59,354 nucleotides of DNA, from positions 1-59,354 of the forward strand of contig NZ_JAGTUF010000020.1 of the NCBI RefSeq assembly GCF_018224925.1, in the 5' to 3' direction. Shown piece after piece: positions 1 through 9,000 of this stretch. The DNA is from Magnetospirillum sulfuroxidans (GTDB taxonomy: Bacteria > Pseudomonadota > Alphaproteobacteria > Rhodospirillales > Magnetospirillaceae). A program made the position numbers and the translations under genes. Below the pieces are notes generated by a model. That model was not told where the DNA came from, ran no database searches, and saw nothing but the letters and a program-made list of their open reading frames with translations. The stretch's first letter is position 1, and each line of letters starts with the position of its first letter.

Positions 1-74
1 GCCCCCCCCTCCGAACTCAGCAGGAGAAGCGAATCACGATGCAGCCTCAGATGAAAGGGTTTTTCCGCAGCCTG

Positions 75-869
75 TTAGGTGTGAAAGCCCCCCGGAAGGG
101 GGGAGTCCTGGGCGGAAGCCAGCGCCGTTTCGGCCATTTCGGCGATGATGTCGACCAGTTCCGGCTCGGCCCCCAGGCCGGTGGCCAGCCGGACGATCCG
201 GCCGTTGATTTCGACCGGGCCGGTTTGTCCAGAGCTTAGGCCAAAGAGCGGCGGGATATCCTGGCTGGCGTGCATGCCTTGCGCCACCAACAGCGGCAAC
301 GCCACCACCCGCGGACCATGAACGATCTGTTCCCAGGTTTCGGCGAATGGGGGCTGTTCGAGAAAGCTCAGTTCGACTTCGGCGAAATGGTTATGGGCGG
401 CGATGGCGCTGGCGATGGCGCGCGGGGTTTCCCCGGCCCCGCCCGGGCGTTGCGAGCCATGGGCGATCAGCAGCAGACTGGTCTGTTCAGGGCGCCACCC
501 ACATTCCCGCGCCACCCCGTCGGCGCGGCACGCCATCAGGCCGGGAATGCGCGGCTGGCCGCCGGCGGGGGCGGTATACAGAATTCGCCGGCCGCCCCGG
601 ATGGTCAGGGGGCCATCCAGGCCCATGCCGCGTGGGATCAGGGTGTCGGTGTAATAACCCTTGCCGGCGAACACCGGAATCACCACCACGGTTTCGCCGC
701 TGACCCGTTCCAGGGCTTGGTCCAGGTGCGGCGGCTGCTTCATGAACACCGCCACAACCTCGCTCCACGGGCCGCGACGGCGCAATTCCTCGGCCAGAGC
801 CAGGATGGGGGCGGCGCTGTCCGGGTGGCGGGCGGAACCGTGGCCGACCAGGATAAGGGCCGTGCTCAT
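75..869 (-). CDS. cbiX: CbiX-type sirohydrochlorin chelatase, two-domain
   Basis: 264 aa, the double-domain (long) form of the CbiX/SirB chelatase family, which inserts Co2+ or Fe2+ into sirohydrochlorin for cobalamin or siroheme. Each half starts with a beta strand ending in HGS (H10 and H137). The second half also carries the GMH-ASQDIP motif (H200), while the matching place in the first half reads GYYTDTLIP, so its second His is replaced. The active site is therefore probably built mainly by the C-terminal half. The ATG overlaps the cobA stop by 4 bp (ATGA), so the two are translationally coupled and act in sequence. Whether the product feeds siroheme or B12 cannot be told from this window. 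Confidence 0.9.
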   Translation of the reverse strand: MSTALILVGHGSARHPDSAAPILALAEELRRRGPWSEVVAVFMKQPPHLDQALERVSGETVVVIPVFAGKGYYTDTLIPRGMGLDGPLTIRGGRRILYTAPAGGQPRIPGLMACRADGVARECGWRPEQTSLLLIAHGSQRPGGAGETPRAIASAIAAHNHFAEVELSFLEQPPFAETWEQIVHGPRVVALPLLVAQGMHASQDIPPLFGLSSGQTGPVEINGRIVRLATGLGAEPELVDIIAEMAETALASAQDSPLPGGFHT

Positions 870-1642
870 GCTTGATGCGCCTGATCAACCTGATCGGTGT
901 GGTGGAACCAATCCAAGGCCCCGGCCAGGGCGACCACCCGGCCGACGATAATCAGTGTCGGCGCCTTCAGCCCCGCCGCCTCGGCCAAGCTCGGCAGGGT
1001 GGCCAAGGTGCCAAGCACCCGGCGCTGGCGTGGGGTGCTGCCATTTTGGATGGCGGCGGCGGGCGTGTCGGCGGGCAGGCCGGCCTTGGTCAGTTCATCG
1101 GCGATCAGCCCCAGATTGGTCAGGCCCATATAGATGGCCAAGGTGCAATCGGGATCAGCCAGCTTGGACCAGTCGTATTCCAACGGTTTGCCGTCGCGGC
1201 AATGGCCGGTGAGAAAGCGCACCCCTTGGGAGAGGCCGCGATGGGTCAGCGGAATACCGGCATAGGTGGCGCAGCCCGAAGCCGAGGAAATGCCCGGCAC
1301 CACCTCGAAGGCGATCCCGGCAAGGGACAGGATTTCGGCCTCTTCCGAACCTCGGCCAAAGACAAAGGGGTCGCCACCCTTCAGGCGTACGACGGTGCGG
1401 CCGCTTTTACCCAAGGACACCAGCAAATCGTTGATCTCGTCTTGCACCAATTCATGCTTGGACATCTGCTTGCCGGCATAAATGCGGGTGGTGCCGGTGG
1501 GGATCAACGCCATGATCTCGGGGCTGACCAGGCGGTCGAACACCACCACTTCGGCTTGTTGCAGCAGCCTGTGCGCCTTGATCGTCAACAAATCCGGGTC
1601 GCCCGGTCCGGCGCCCACCAGATAAACCTTGCCCTTGGACAT
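866..1642 (-). CDS. cobA: Uroporphyrinogen-III C-methyltransferase
   Basis: 258 aa SAM-dependent methyltransferase making precorrin-2 from uroporphyrinogen III, the branch step towards siroheme and cobalamin. The N-terminus has the family signature VYLVGAGPGDPDLLT, followed by VVRLKGGDPFVFGRG and the PGISS region, all diagnostic of SUMT/CobA. An in-frame ATG at 1765 would add 41 residues with no family resemblance. The start at 1642 is preferred because AGGAGA lies 5 nt upstream. The gene is a plain SUMT, not the trifunctional CysG, since no Fe-chelatase/dehydrogenase domain is attached. It forms an operon with cbiX downstream. Confidence 0.93.
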   Translation of the reverse strand: MSKGKVYLVGAGPGDPDLLTIKAHRLLQQAEVVVFDRLVSPEIMALIPTGTTRIYAGKQMSKHELVQDEINDLLVSLGKSGRTVVRLKGGDPFVFGRGSEEAEILSLAGIAFEVVPGISSASGCATYAGIPLTHRGLSQGVRFLTGHCRDGKPLEYDWSKLADPDCTLAIYMGLTNLGLIADELTKAGLPADTPAAAIQNGSTPRQRRVLGTLATLPSLAEAAGLKAPTLIIVGRVVALAGALDWFHHTDQVDQAHQA

Positions 1643-1832
1643 GCCTGTCTCCTGCTGACCCTGTTCGATGTTTTCTTTATTATGTTCGTCTAATTTATAG
1701 GTCATGGTCCGCGGGCTGCCAGAAAATTCGGTGTCGCGGGAAAATTGGCATGTTTTATCCGCCATTGCGAGGCTTAGAACGAAAGGTTAGTTTGACCGTG
1801 TCTTTCAGCCCCACGCCCCAGGGAGGGGCTTT

Positions 1833-2819
1833 GTGACTCCAGCAGCCACCCCCCATAAAACCCGCCATTCCCGCCGAAGCTTGCGGCGCACGGTCTATCA
1901 TATGCTGGGCGGCGAGGGCCATTCCGACCCCTGGGTCAAGGCGGTGGATTGGTTTTTGATTGCCATGGTCGTGCTGAACGTGTTGGCGGTGGTGCTGGAA
2001 TCCGTTGAGCATCTGTCCATTGCCCATGGGCCGGTTTTTCACGCTTTTGACCTGTTTTCGGTGATGGTGTTCAGCTTGGAATACCTGTTGCGGCTGTGGA
2101 CGGCGGTTGAGTTGGAAGACCGGCGTTTCCACCATCCTTTGGCTGGACGGCTGCGCTGGATGATCTCGCCCATGGCATTGATCGACCTGCTGGCGGTGCT
2201 GCCGTTTTACCTGGGCATGTTCGTTCAGTTGGATTTACGGGCGATTCGGGTGCTGCGGGTGTTGCGGGTGTTCAAACTGGGCCGCTATTCCATGGCCATG
2301 AGCGTCATGGTGTCGGTCGCCCGCCAGGAAACCCGCGCCATCGGTGCCGTTTTGTTCGTCATGCTGGTGGTGCTGATTTTCACCTCCAGTCTGATGTATC
2401 TATTCGAGCACCGGGCTCAGCCCCATGTGTTTTCCGATATTCCCACCGCCATGTGGTGGTCGGTGGTGACCCTGACCACCTTGGGCTATGGCGACATGGT
2501 GCCGATCACGCCGATGGGCCGCATGCTGGGGGGGCTGACCGCCATCTTGGGGGTGGGCATGATCGCCTTGCCGACCGGTGTGCTGGCTTCGGGCTTTTCC
2601 GAGCAGATCCGTCTGCGCCGCGAGGAATACCGCGAGGCGGTGGCCCGCGCCTTGGAAGACGGCGCCATCAGCCGGCGCCAACGGCGGCGGCTGGACGAAG
2701 CGCGGCTGCATCTGGGCCTATCGGAAGACGAGGCCGCCAGCATCTTGGAACAAGCCGTCAACCACCCGGATCATTGCCCCCATTGCGGCGGGCTGATCCA
2801 TCACATGGACGGTTCCTGA
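1833..2819 (+). CDS. Voltage-gated potassium channel, six-TM
   Basis: 328 aa. GTG start with GGGAGGGG just upstream. S1 begins near residue 37. The S4 voltage sensor is clear: R136, R139, R142, R145, K148 and R151 at every third position. The pore carries TTLGYGD (215-221), the K+ selectivity filter, and ends with the S6 segment near 232-255. This is a Kv-type architecture in the inner membrane. After S6 comes a basic/acidic helical tail (258-310), then HPDHCPHCG (311-319), a Cys/His cluster that could bind a metal (inference). The 3' end overlaps the convergent gene by 19 bp. Divergent from cobA across a 190-bp gap with a fairly AT-rich centre. Confidence 0.93.
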   Translation: MTPAATPHKTRHSRRSLRRTVYHMLGGEGHSDPWVKAVDWFLIAMVVLNVLAVVLESVEHLSIAHGPVFHAFDLFSVMVFSLEYLLRLWTAVELEDRRFHHPLAGRLRWMISPMALIDLLAVLPFYLGMFVQLDLRAIRVLRVLRVFKLGRYSMAMSVMVSVARQETRAIGAVLFVMLVVLIFTSSLMYLFEHRAQPHVFSDIPTAMWWSVVTLTTLGYGDMVPITPMGRMLGGLTAILGVGMIALPTGVLASGFSEQIRLRREEYREAVARALEDGAISRRQRRRLDEARLHLGLSEDEAASILEQAVNHPDHCPHCGGLIHHMDGS

Positions 2820-3343
2820 TCTTTCTTCTTTTTGCGCGCCACTTGCAAGCGCATGCCGGGGACCGGGATTTCGGCGATACAGCGGGCGTTGGCGATGGCG
2901 ATCTTGCGCCGGGTCAGTTGTAACTGAACCAGGATCAGCCCGAGCAAATCCACCAAGAACAGCCCGGCGGCCGGCATCATCAGCCGGCTGAGCACGGCGC
3001 CGACCAGCGGAATGCCGAACAATAGCGGAACCGCCAGGAACAAGAACATATCGCGCCAGCGTTTGGCCCGCATCACCGCCGCCGCCATGGTGGCGAAAGG
3101 CGATTGCACCACCAGATCGACACCGGCATGGGCGATGACCTGCACCGCCTGTTGGGCATAGCTGGCCGGCAGGTCGTTGTCGTCGAAGCTGGCGCGCAGA
3201 AACAGGCCGCTGGGATCGGCGGTGAAGCTGACCGTCATCGCGTCGATCGGCCAGCGTTCTCGTGGGATTCCCGGACGAATCCGGCGAAAGACTTCTTGGC
3301 TGAAGGGCGAGGCGGCGGAAACGTAGACGAGGTCGGTGCTCAC
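2801..3343 (-). CDS. Unknown two-TM membrane protein
   Basis: 180 aa, GTG start with AGGA 8 nt upstream. The first ~95 residues look like a soluble alpha/beta region. Two hydrophobic segments follow (about 98-118 and 122-142). The tail is basic and ends in a Lys run (ARKKKKDQEP), as expected for a cytoplasmic positive-inside end. I do not recognise a family. It is convergent with the K+ channel gene and overlaps its 3' end, so the two share no transcript. Confidence 0.7.
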   Translation of the reverse strand: MSTDLVYVSAASPFSQEVFRRIRPGIPRERWPIDAMTVSFTADPSGLFLRASFDDNDLPASYAQQAVQVIAHAGVDLVVQSPFATMAAAVMRAKRWRDMFLFLAVPLLFGIPLVGAVLSRLMMPAAGLFLVDLLGLILVQLQLTRRKIAIANARCIAEIPVPGMRLQVARKKKKDQEPSM

Positions 3344-3394
3344 GGTGGTTATCCTAAACCTTGGCCTCTACCTTAGCGGTAGGCGGCCATGGGC

Positions 3395-6010
3395 TCAATA
3401 GACCCCTTGCGCATTCAGCACGGCGGCGTAGCGGCGATCCTCGATTTGGATATGGTTGACGATCCAGCCATGGAGGAAGTCTAAAAGCTCCTCCGATGAT
3501 GTCGGCGTCTCGCGGTTCAGCCGGGTTTCCAATTCCCGCATGCCGGTCATCAGGGTCTGATGTCCGGCCTTGTGCGCGGGGCCGTGCTCATAGCCATAGC
3601 GATCCAGCAACGCTTCTTCCTCGGTGAAGTGGAACTGGATGGAACTGAACAGGAAATCCAGCGCGGTGTTGATTTCGACGCTGTCACGCTGGCTTTGCAC
3701 CGCGTCCAGCAGGCGGTTGGCCGCGACGAACAAGCGCTTGTGCTGGGTGTCGATGCGTTGGATGTTGACGCTGTATTCCTGTTTCCAGGTCAACAGCGTC
3801 CGCCCGGCGATGACCACCGATGATTCCAGGCTGGCCCGCCGCTGGAAGGCTTCGAACAATTTCCAGCGTACATTGGGGATGGCCGCCAGCAATCCGGCGG
3901 AAACCATATAAATCTCGGTCGGGCCATAGGCGCGCAAGGAGGTGATGCCCGGCGCGTCGAAAATCGCGGTTTCCTCGCCGAAGAAATCCCCCGGCCCCAG
4001 GGTTTCCAGCACGGAATCGCCCAGCATGCGCAGAACGCGGCCACGGGCGATCACGCCGATGGCGCGGCTGCGGACGCCGATCATGGAATCGTCGGCGAAT
4101 TGGAGCAGCTTCATGTCTTTGGCGATGGCGTTCAGCGTGCCGGTGGACACCACGTCCCCCAACAACCGCGTGCGCGACAGGAAATCACGGCCTTCGAGCA
4201 GGCGGGAAATCTGGCGGAACAGGTTGTGGCGGCGGACAAAGGCGGTATAGACGTCGGCGGGGATTTCCAGCACCTGGACAAAGCTGACGGCACGGCAGGT
4301 TTCCGCCGGCGGCAAGCCGTGCAGGCCGGTGGATTCGCCCAGCAGCGCGCCGGCCGACAGCGCGGCGCGGAAATCGCTGTCGTCGTCCAGCATTTCCACT
4401 TGGCCGGTCAGCAGCAGATAGATGTTGGCGTGCGGTTGACCGGCCTTGAACAAGATGGTTTCCGGGTTAAACGTGGTCACCGGCCCGTTCAGCACGGCGC
4501 CAAGGTGATCACCGGAAACCGTGGGGAAATATTCCGTCATCATGTGAAACGCGGCACGGCCGAGAAAGTCGCGATGGCCGGAAATCAGGACATCGACAGT
4601 GCCGAAGCTGGCGCCCGACCCGATCTTCTTTTGCCCCGAATTCAGGGGCTGGGCGGTATGGGCCAAGATGATCTTGCCGGACGTATCATCGCGGAAATCC
4701 TCGGCATAGCCGTGGATCAGACCGGCGCCGATATCCACTTTCTTGACCTCGGCGGGTTCCAGGTAATCCACCGCGATCTGTTGGTACCATTCGCGTGACA
4801 GCCCCGGCTTGGTCGGGTCGTCGGTGATCATGCCTTCCAAAATGCCCAGGCCGACGATATCGGCCAGATGGGCATAGGTGCGCCAGCCGCCGGCGGCCAT
4901 GGCGCGGAAATGGAAGATTGTGGTTTCCACCGGATGGGGGGAAAAGATCGGTCTGACATCCAGGCCGTCGACGTCGTTCCACTGATCCATGACCAGGTCG
5001 CGGACGTTGAAATAATCGTTGAACGCCTTTTCCTCGATGGACAGCAGCGCCGCCAGCTTCTTGGCCACCGCCGAGCGCACCATGGGCACGGCGAAATAGC
5101 TGATGCGGCGATCGGCCTGCATCAGCGTGGTCAGGCCGGCAAAGTGATCGTCATGGGAATGGGTCTGGAAGATGCCTTCGATTTCATTGATGCCAATACC
5201 CAACGCGGTCAGCGAATGGGCCAGATTAGGGCCGGCATCGACCAGATAGATGCGGCCCTGGAACACCAGCACCGAGCCCATGCTGGGCCGGCGCACATCC
5301 CAGCCATCGCCTTCGCCGGAATGGACGACGGCGAAATAATCGCGGCGAAACTGGAACGATCCCAGCGGAAACGGGCTGTCATGCGTCTGGAAGGGCGGCA
5401 GGTTCAGGTCCACCTCCACCGTTTCGCCGTCATAGTGGAATTCGAAACGGTTGAGGCCGATGCGGCGGACCGAGACGCCGGCCTTGATCTCCACCGGGTC
5501 GCTGTCGAGGGCGAGGCCGTCCAACAGGTCGCGGGGGTGACGGATGGCGCCGAAAGCGAATTTCAGCTTCAGGCGCATCATCTCGTGCGCCTGTGCGGCC
5601 GGGACCCCGGCCTCCATCAGTTCCTGTTCCGAAATCAGGCCGTAATTGCCGCGATAGATGTATTGCATCTGGGCGTCGACGTGATCGCGGCGACCGATAA
5701 TGATGGGTTTCGAGCCGTCATTATTGGGATGCCCCGGCAGCAGCAGCCCCTGACGATAGAACATCTGCAAGACCGGAAACTCGGCCAGATTGCAAAAGGC
5801 GCCGTTTTGCACCATGACGTCGGACAGCAAGATGGCGTTGGGGCCGGTTTCGAAGCGGACGCCGTCCATTTCCATTGGCCGGATCAGACCGCGCCGCATC
5901 AGGTGCTTGACGCTGTCGGCCGGGCAGCCGCACAGCACCCGGACATCGGCGTCGGGGACATGGATCCAGGCCATGCCCGGCATGACCTCGATCTTGAACA
6001 GGCGAGCCAT
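3395..6010 (-). CDS. MBL-fold / double cNMP-binding / hemerythrin fusion protein
   Basis: 871 aa, no signal peptide, cytoplasmic. Order: unknown N-terminal region (1-~230); metallo-beta-lactamase fold with THSHDDH (283-289; ligands H284, H286, D288, H289); first cyclic-nucleotide-binding fold (~505-605); second (~625-725); hemerythrin (~740-868). All seven di-iron ligands are present with family spacing: H757, H794, E798, H813, H817, H853, D858. Both cNMP cassettes keep GE (559-560 and 679-680), but the usual phosphate-binding Arg is replaced (PPAETC and PGITSL where PRxAT is expected), so nucleotide binding is uncertain. Start at 6010 avoids the overlap an upstream ATG (6064) would give; it lies 5 nt after the TPR-CHAT stop. 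Last gene of the operon: a possible O2- and cAMP-responsive enzyme (inference). Confidence 0.9.
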   Translation of the reverse strand: MARLFKIEVMPGMAWIHVPDADVRVLCGCPADSVKHLMRRGLIRPMEMDGVRFETGPNAILLSDVMVQNGAFCNLAEFPVLQMFYRQGLLLPGHPNNDGSKPIIIGRRDHVDAQMQYIYRGNYGLISEQELMEAGVPAAQAHEMMRLKLKFAFGAIRHPRDLLDGLALDSDPVEIKAGVSVRRIGLNRFEFHYDGETVEVDLNLPPFQTHDSPFPLGSFQFRRDYFAVVHSGEGDGWDVRRPSMGSVLVFQGRIYLVDAGPNLAHSLTALGIGINEIEGIFQTHSHDDHFAGLTTLMQADRRISYFAVPMVRSAVAKKLAALLSIEEKAFNDYFNVRDLVMDQWNDVDGLDVRPIFSPHPVETTIFHFRAMAAGGWRTYAHLADIVGLGILEGMITDDPTKPGLSREWYQQIAVDYLEPAEVKKVDIGAGLIHGYAEDFRDDTSGKIILAHTAQPLNSGQKKIGSGASFGTVDVLISGHRDFLGRAAFHMMTEYFPTVSGDHLGAVLNGPVTTFNPETILFKAGQPHANIYLLLTGQVEMLDDDSDFRAALSAGALLGESTGLHGLPPAETCRAVSFVQVLEIPADVYTAFVRRHNLFRQISRLLEGRDFLSRTRLLGDVVSTGTLNAIAKDMKLLQFADDSMIGVRSRAIGVIARGRVLRMLGDSVLETLGPGDFFGEETAIFDAPGITSLRAYGPTEIYMVSAGLLAAIPNVRWKLFEAFQRRASLESSVVIAGRTLLTWKQEYSVNIQRIDTQHKRLFVAANRLLDAVQSQRDSVEINTALDFLFSSIQFHFTEEEALLDRYGYEHGPAHKAGHQTLMTGMRELETRLNRETPTSSEELLDFLHGWIVNHIQIEDRRYAAVLNAQGVY

Positions 6011-6015
6011 CGCCG

Positions 6016-9000
6016 TCAGCCATCGACCATGAAGAAGGCCGACCAGATATAGGGCGAACTCCATTGGCCGATGCGCAGCATCTCAAGCTGTGCCTCGCGC
6101 AGGGCGAGGTGCGGCGGCATGCCCTTCATCAGGCGGCTGTACAAGGCCCCCATCAGCGCCTGGGTGCCGGCGTCACTGACTTCCCACAGCGACGACACCA
6201 CCGAGGCGACCCCGGCTTCCTGGAAGGCGCGGCGCAGACCATAGACGCCCTCGCCTTCGTGGATTTCACCCAAGCCGGTTTCGCAGGCCGACAAAATGGC
6301 CAATTGAGTGCCGGCGAGGTTGAGGTCCAGCACTTCCAGCGCCGTCAGCACGCCGTCATTGTCGGTGTCGATTTCACCCAATACCGGGGCATTGGCGTTG
6401 ATGCCGGCAAAGGCCAGGCCGGCGCGCAGCAGCGGGTTGTCGCCTGGCGGCGGAATCTGGATATCGCCGCCGCGTTGCAGTTTCAGCAGGCGCTTGCGCA
6501 AGGTGTCGTCGGCTTTGAGGAAAAAGCCGTGGGTGGCGATATGCAGCACCTCGGGGGCTTCGGTCATCTGCCGCAGCACCGATTCCTGGGCATTGCCCTT
6601 GCTGTAGATAACGCTTTTCTTGCCCTGAGCATCGACCGTGGTGCGGATGATCTGGCCTTCGCGTTCAGCCCCAGGCAGGGGATCGAAGCGCAGGCCGCGC
6701 ATGCCCGAGGACATGCCGCGCAAACCGTCGCTGAGGCCGGCGGCGCGGCTGCGGCCACGGACGCTGTCCAGCTTTTCCTTGCCGGTGACCGCGTCGGTTT
6801 CGTAATCGGGGCCGGCATTGATCATATAGCCGCCTTTGGCCGCTTTCAGCCGCGACGGCAGCAGATTGCGGGTCGAGGTGAAGATATGCAGGTCGAGGCC
6901 TTCCATCAGGTACTTGCCGTCACCTTCGACCAAGGCGGCGAACGGCATGATGTTCAAGACGCCATCGGGAATGACGTAAGCCAGCGGCGCCTCGCCGACG
7001 GTCTTGGCGATGGGCTTCCAGATCAGGTCATAGGTCTTTTGACCGCTTTCCAGCAATTCGTCGAAATCGATTTCTTCGTCCTGGATATCCTTGCGGTATT
7101 TCAGCACCGCCTCGCCCACCTTTTGGGCGTCGGCATAGGCGACCATACCGAATTGCGCCTTGCCGTCCTTTTTCGTCATGGTGGCGGCCACCAGCTTTTG
7201 TTGGCCATCGACGCCATAGAGCAGGAAATCCACCAAGGCCGAATTTTCCGGCAGGGCGGCGACCAGTTGATCGACGCTGATCTTGTCGGTGGTTTGCAGG
7301 AAGCGGGCGCTGGCCCGGCCCAATTGGCCCTGCAAAATGTCGATGCGATCGCGGAGCGACACCAGGATTTCAGCATGGCGGTCGGCGGTTTCCGGCACCG
7401 GTCCCGACAACGTCAGCGCCCCCAGCTTCTTGCGGGTCGCTTCCAATTCGCCGGTCAGCTTGGCCAGTTCGGGATTGCCGGACAGCCGGTTGGCCTGACT
7501 GATTTCCGAGGCGACTTTCAGCAACAGGCCCTTGCGGAACAAGCTGATTTCGATCAGCGCCCGGCCGGCTTCCGGCCCGCCGGTGCGGACCAGCAGATCC
7601 TCATAGGCGGCCAGTTCGGGGCTGTGCAGGCGGACATAGCCCTCCCGCGCATTCTCGCCGGTGACGTAAAGCATGGTGTTCAAGAAGTCGTTGCGGCGCA
7701 GGAATGTCTCGCGCCGGGTTTTCAGCGCGGCGGCGAAATCGCCCTTGTCTTCCTGGGTCGCGGCCAACGAATTCAGCGTTTCGAAGGTGTAGGGGTGAAC
7801 CTTGCCAAGCACCGCATCATCGGCGGCCAAGGTCTGTTCCAACAGCGTGCGGGCGTCGTCGGCGCGGCCCGATTTCCGCAACAAGACGCCCATGTCATGC
7901 ATGGAGCGCAAGGTGTCGAGGTGACGTTCGCCCAAGCTTTGGCGGCGTGCCGCCAGGGTCTTGGTCAGGATCGGCTCGGCCTCGGCCAGCTTGCCTTGGC
8001 CCATCAGGGCTCGGCCCAGATTGTTTTGCGCCTTCAAGGTGTCGATATGAGTGGGGCCGTTCAACCGGGTCCATTCGGCCACCACCTGGGTGAATTCGCT
8101 TGCCGCTTGCTCGTAATTGCCTTGCAGCATGTGCAGATAGGCAAGGTTGTTGGCGAAGGCGATGGTATTGGGGTGTTTGGCTCCCAATCGGCGGGTATGG
8201 ATCGCCAGCGCCGATTTATACAGCGCCTCGGCCTTGTCGAATTCGCCTTGGCTCTCGTGCAGCAAGGCCAGATTGTTCATGCCGATGACGGTGTTGGGGT
8301 GATCGTCGCCAAATGCCTTGCGTGAGCCTTCCAGCGCGTCACGCAACAACGGTTCGGCCCGATCGAACAGGCCGGACTTTTCCAAAATCTCGCCCAGATT
8401 GTTGGCGGCGATGATGGTGAATTGATGATCGGGGCCCAACACTTTCAAGAAGCGGTCGTGGGCGTCTTGGAAGGTGGCCTCGGCTTCGCGCAAATTGCCC
8501 TGCTGACGCTGCACGCTGCCCAGGGACGACAATGCCGACACGGTGGCGGGATGATTGGGGCCATAAGCCTGGGTGTTGGCCTCGACCACCTGACGGATGG
8601 TCGCCTCGGCGGCGGCGTATTCGCCGATGGTGACCAAGACATCGGCCAGATCGGTCTTGGCGGCGATGACGCGGGACAGATCCTTGGCGGTCCCGGCCTC
8701 GGCGATCACCCCTTCCAGCAAAGCGCGGGCCTGGGCGGCGTCGCCGCGTTTGACCGCGATGCGGGCCGCTTCCAGACGGGCGTCCAGATTGGCGGCTTCG
8801 CCCGGCGGGTTGGTCACCCGCAAGACGGCCACCGCCTGGGTGATGGCGGTGGCGGCCTGGTCCAGATTGCCCAAGGCCCGTGCCGTTGATGCCTGTAGCG
8901 ACAGGCATTTGGCGGTGGCCGGATGGTCGGCGCCGAACTGCGCCTGATAGCGCGGACAGGTGTCTTGCGCGATCTTGTCGGCGTCGTTCAGGCGGCCGGC

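Noticed and set aside
1-74. Possible gene fragment or riboswitch at the left edge
   Set aside because: Too short; no conserved cobalamin-riboswitch box or coding pattern could be supported.
4868-6052. 394-codon plus-strand open frame
   Set aside because: Antisense to the MBL-hemerythrin gene, no RBS, no recognisable fold.
6064-8325. 753-codon open frame on the plus strand
   Set aside because: Lies wholly antisense to the TPR-CHAT gene; its composition (Gln/Gly/His-rich) is that of a GC-rich shadow frame and it has no domain.
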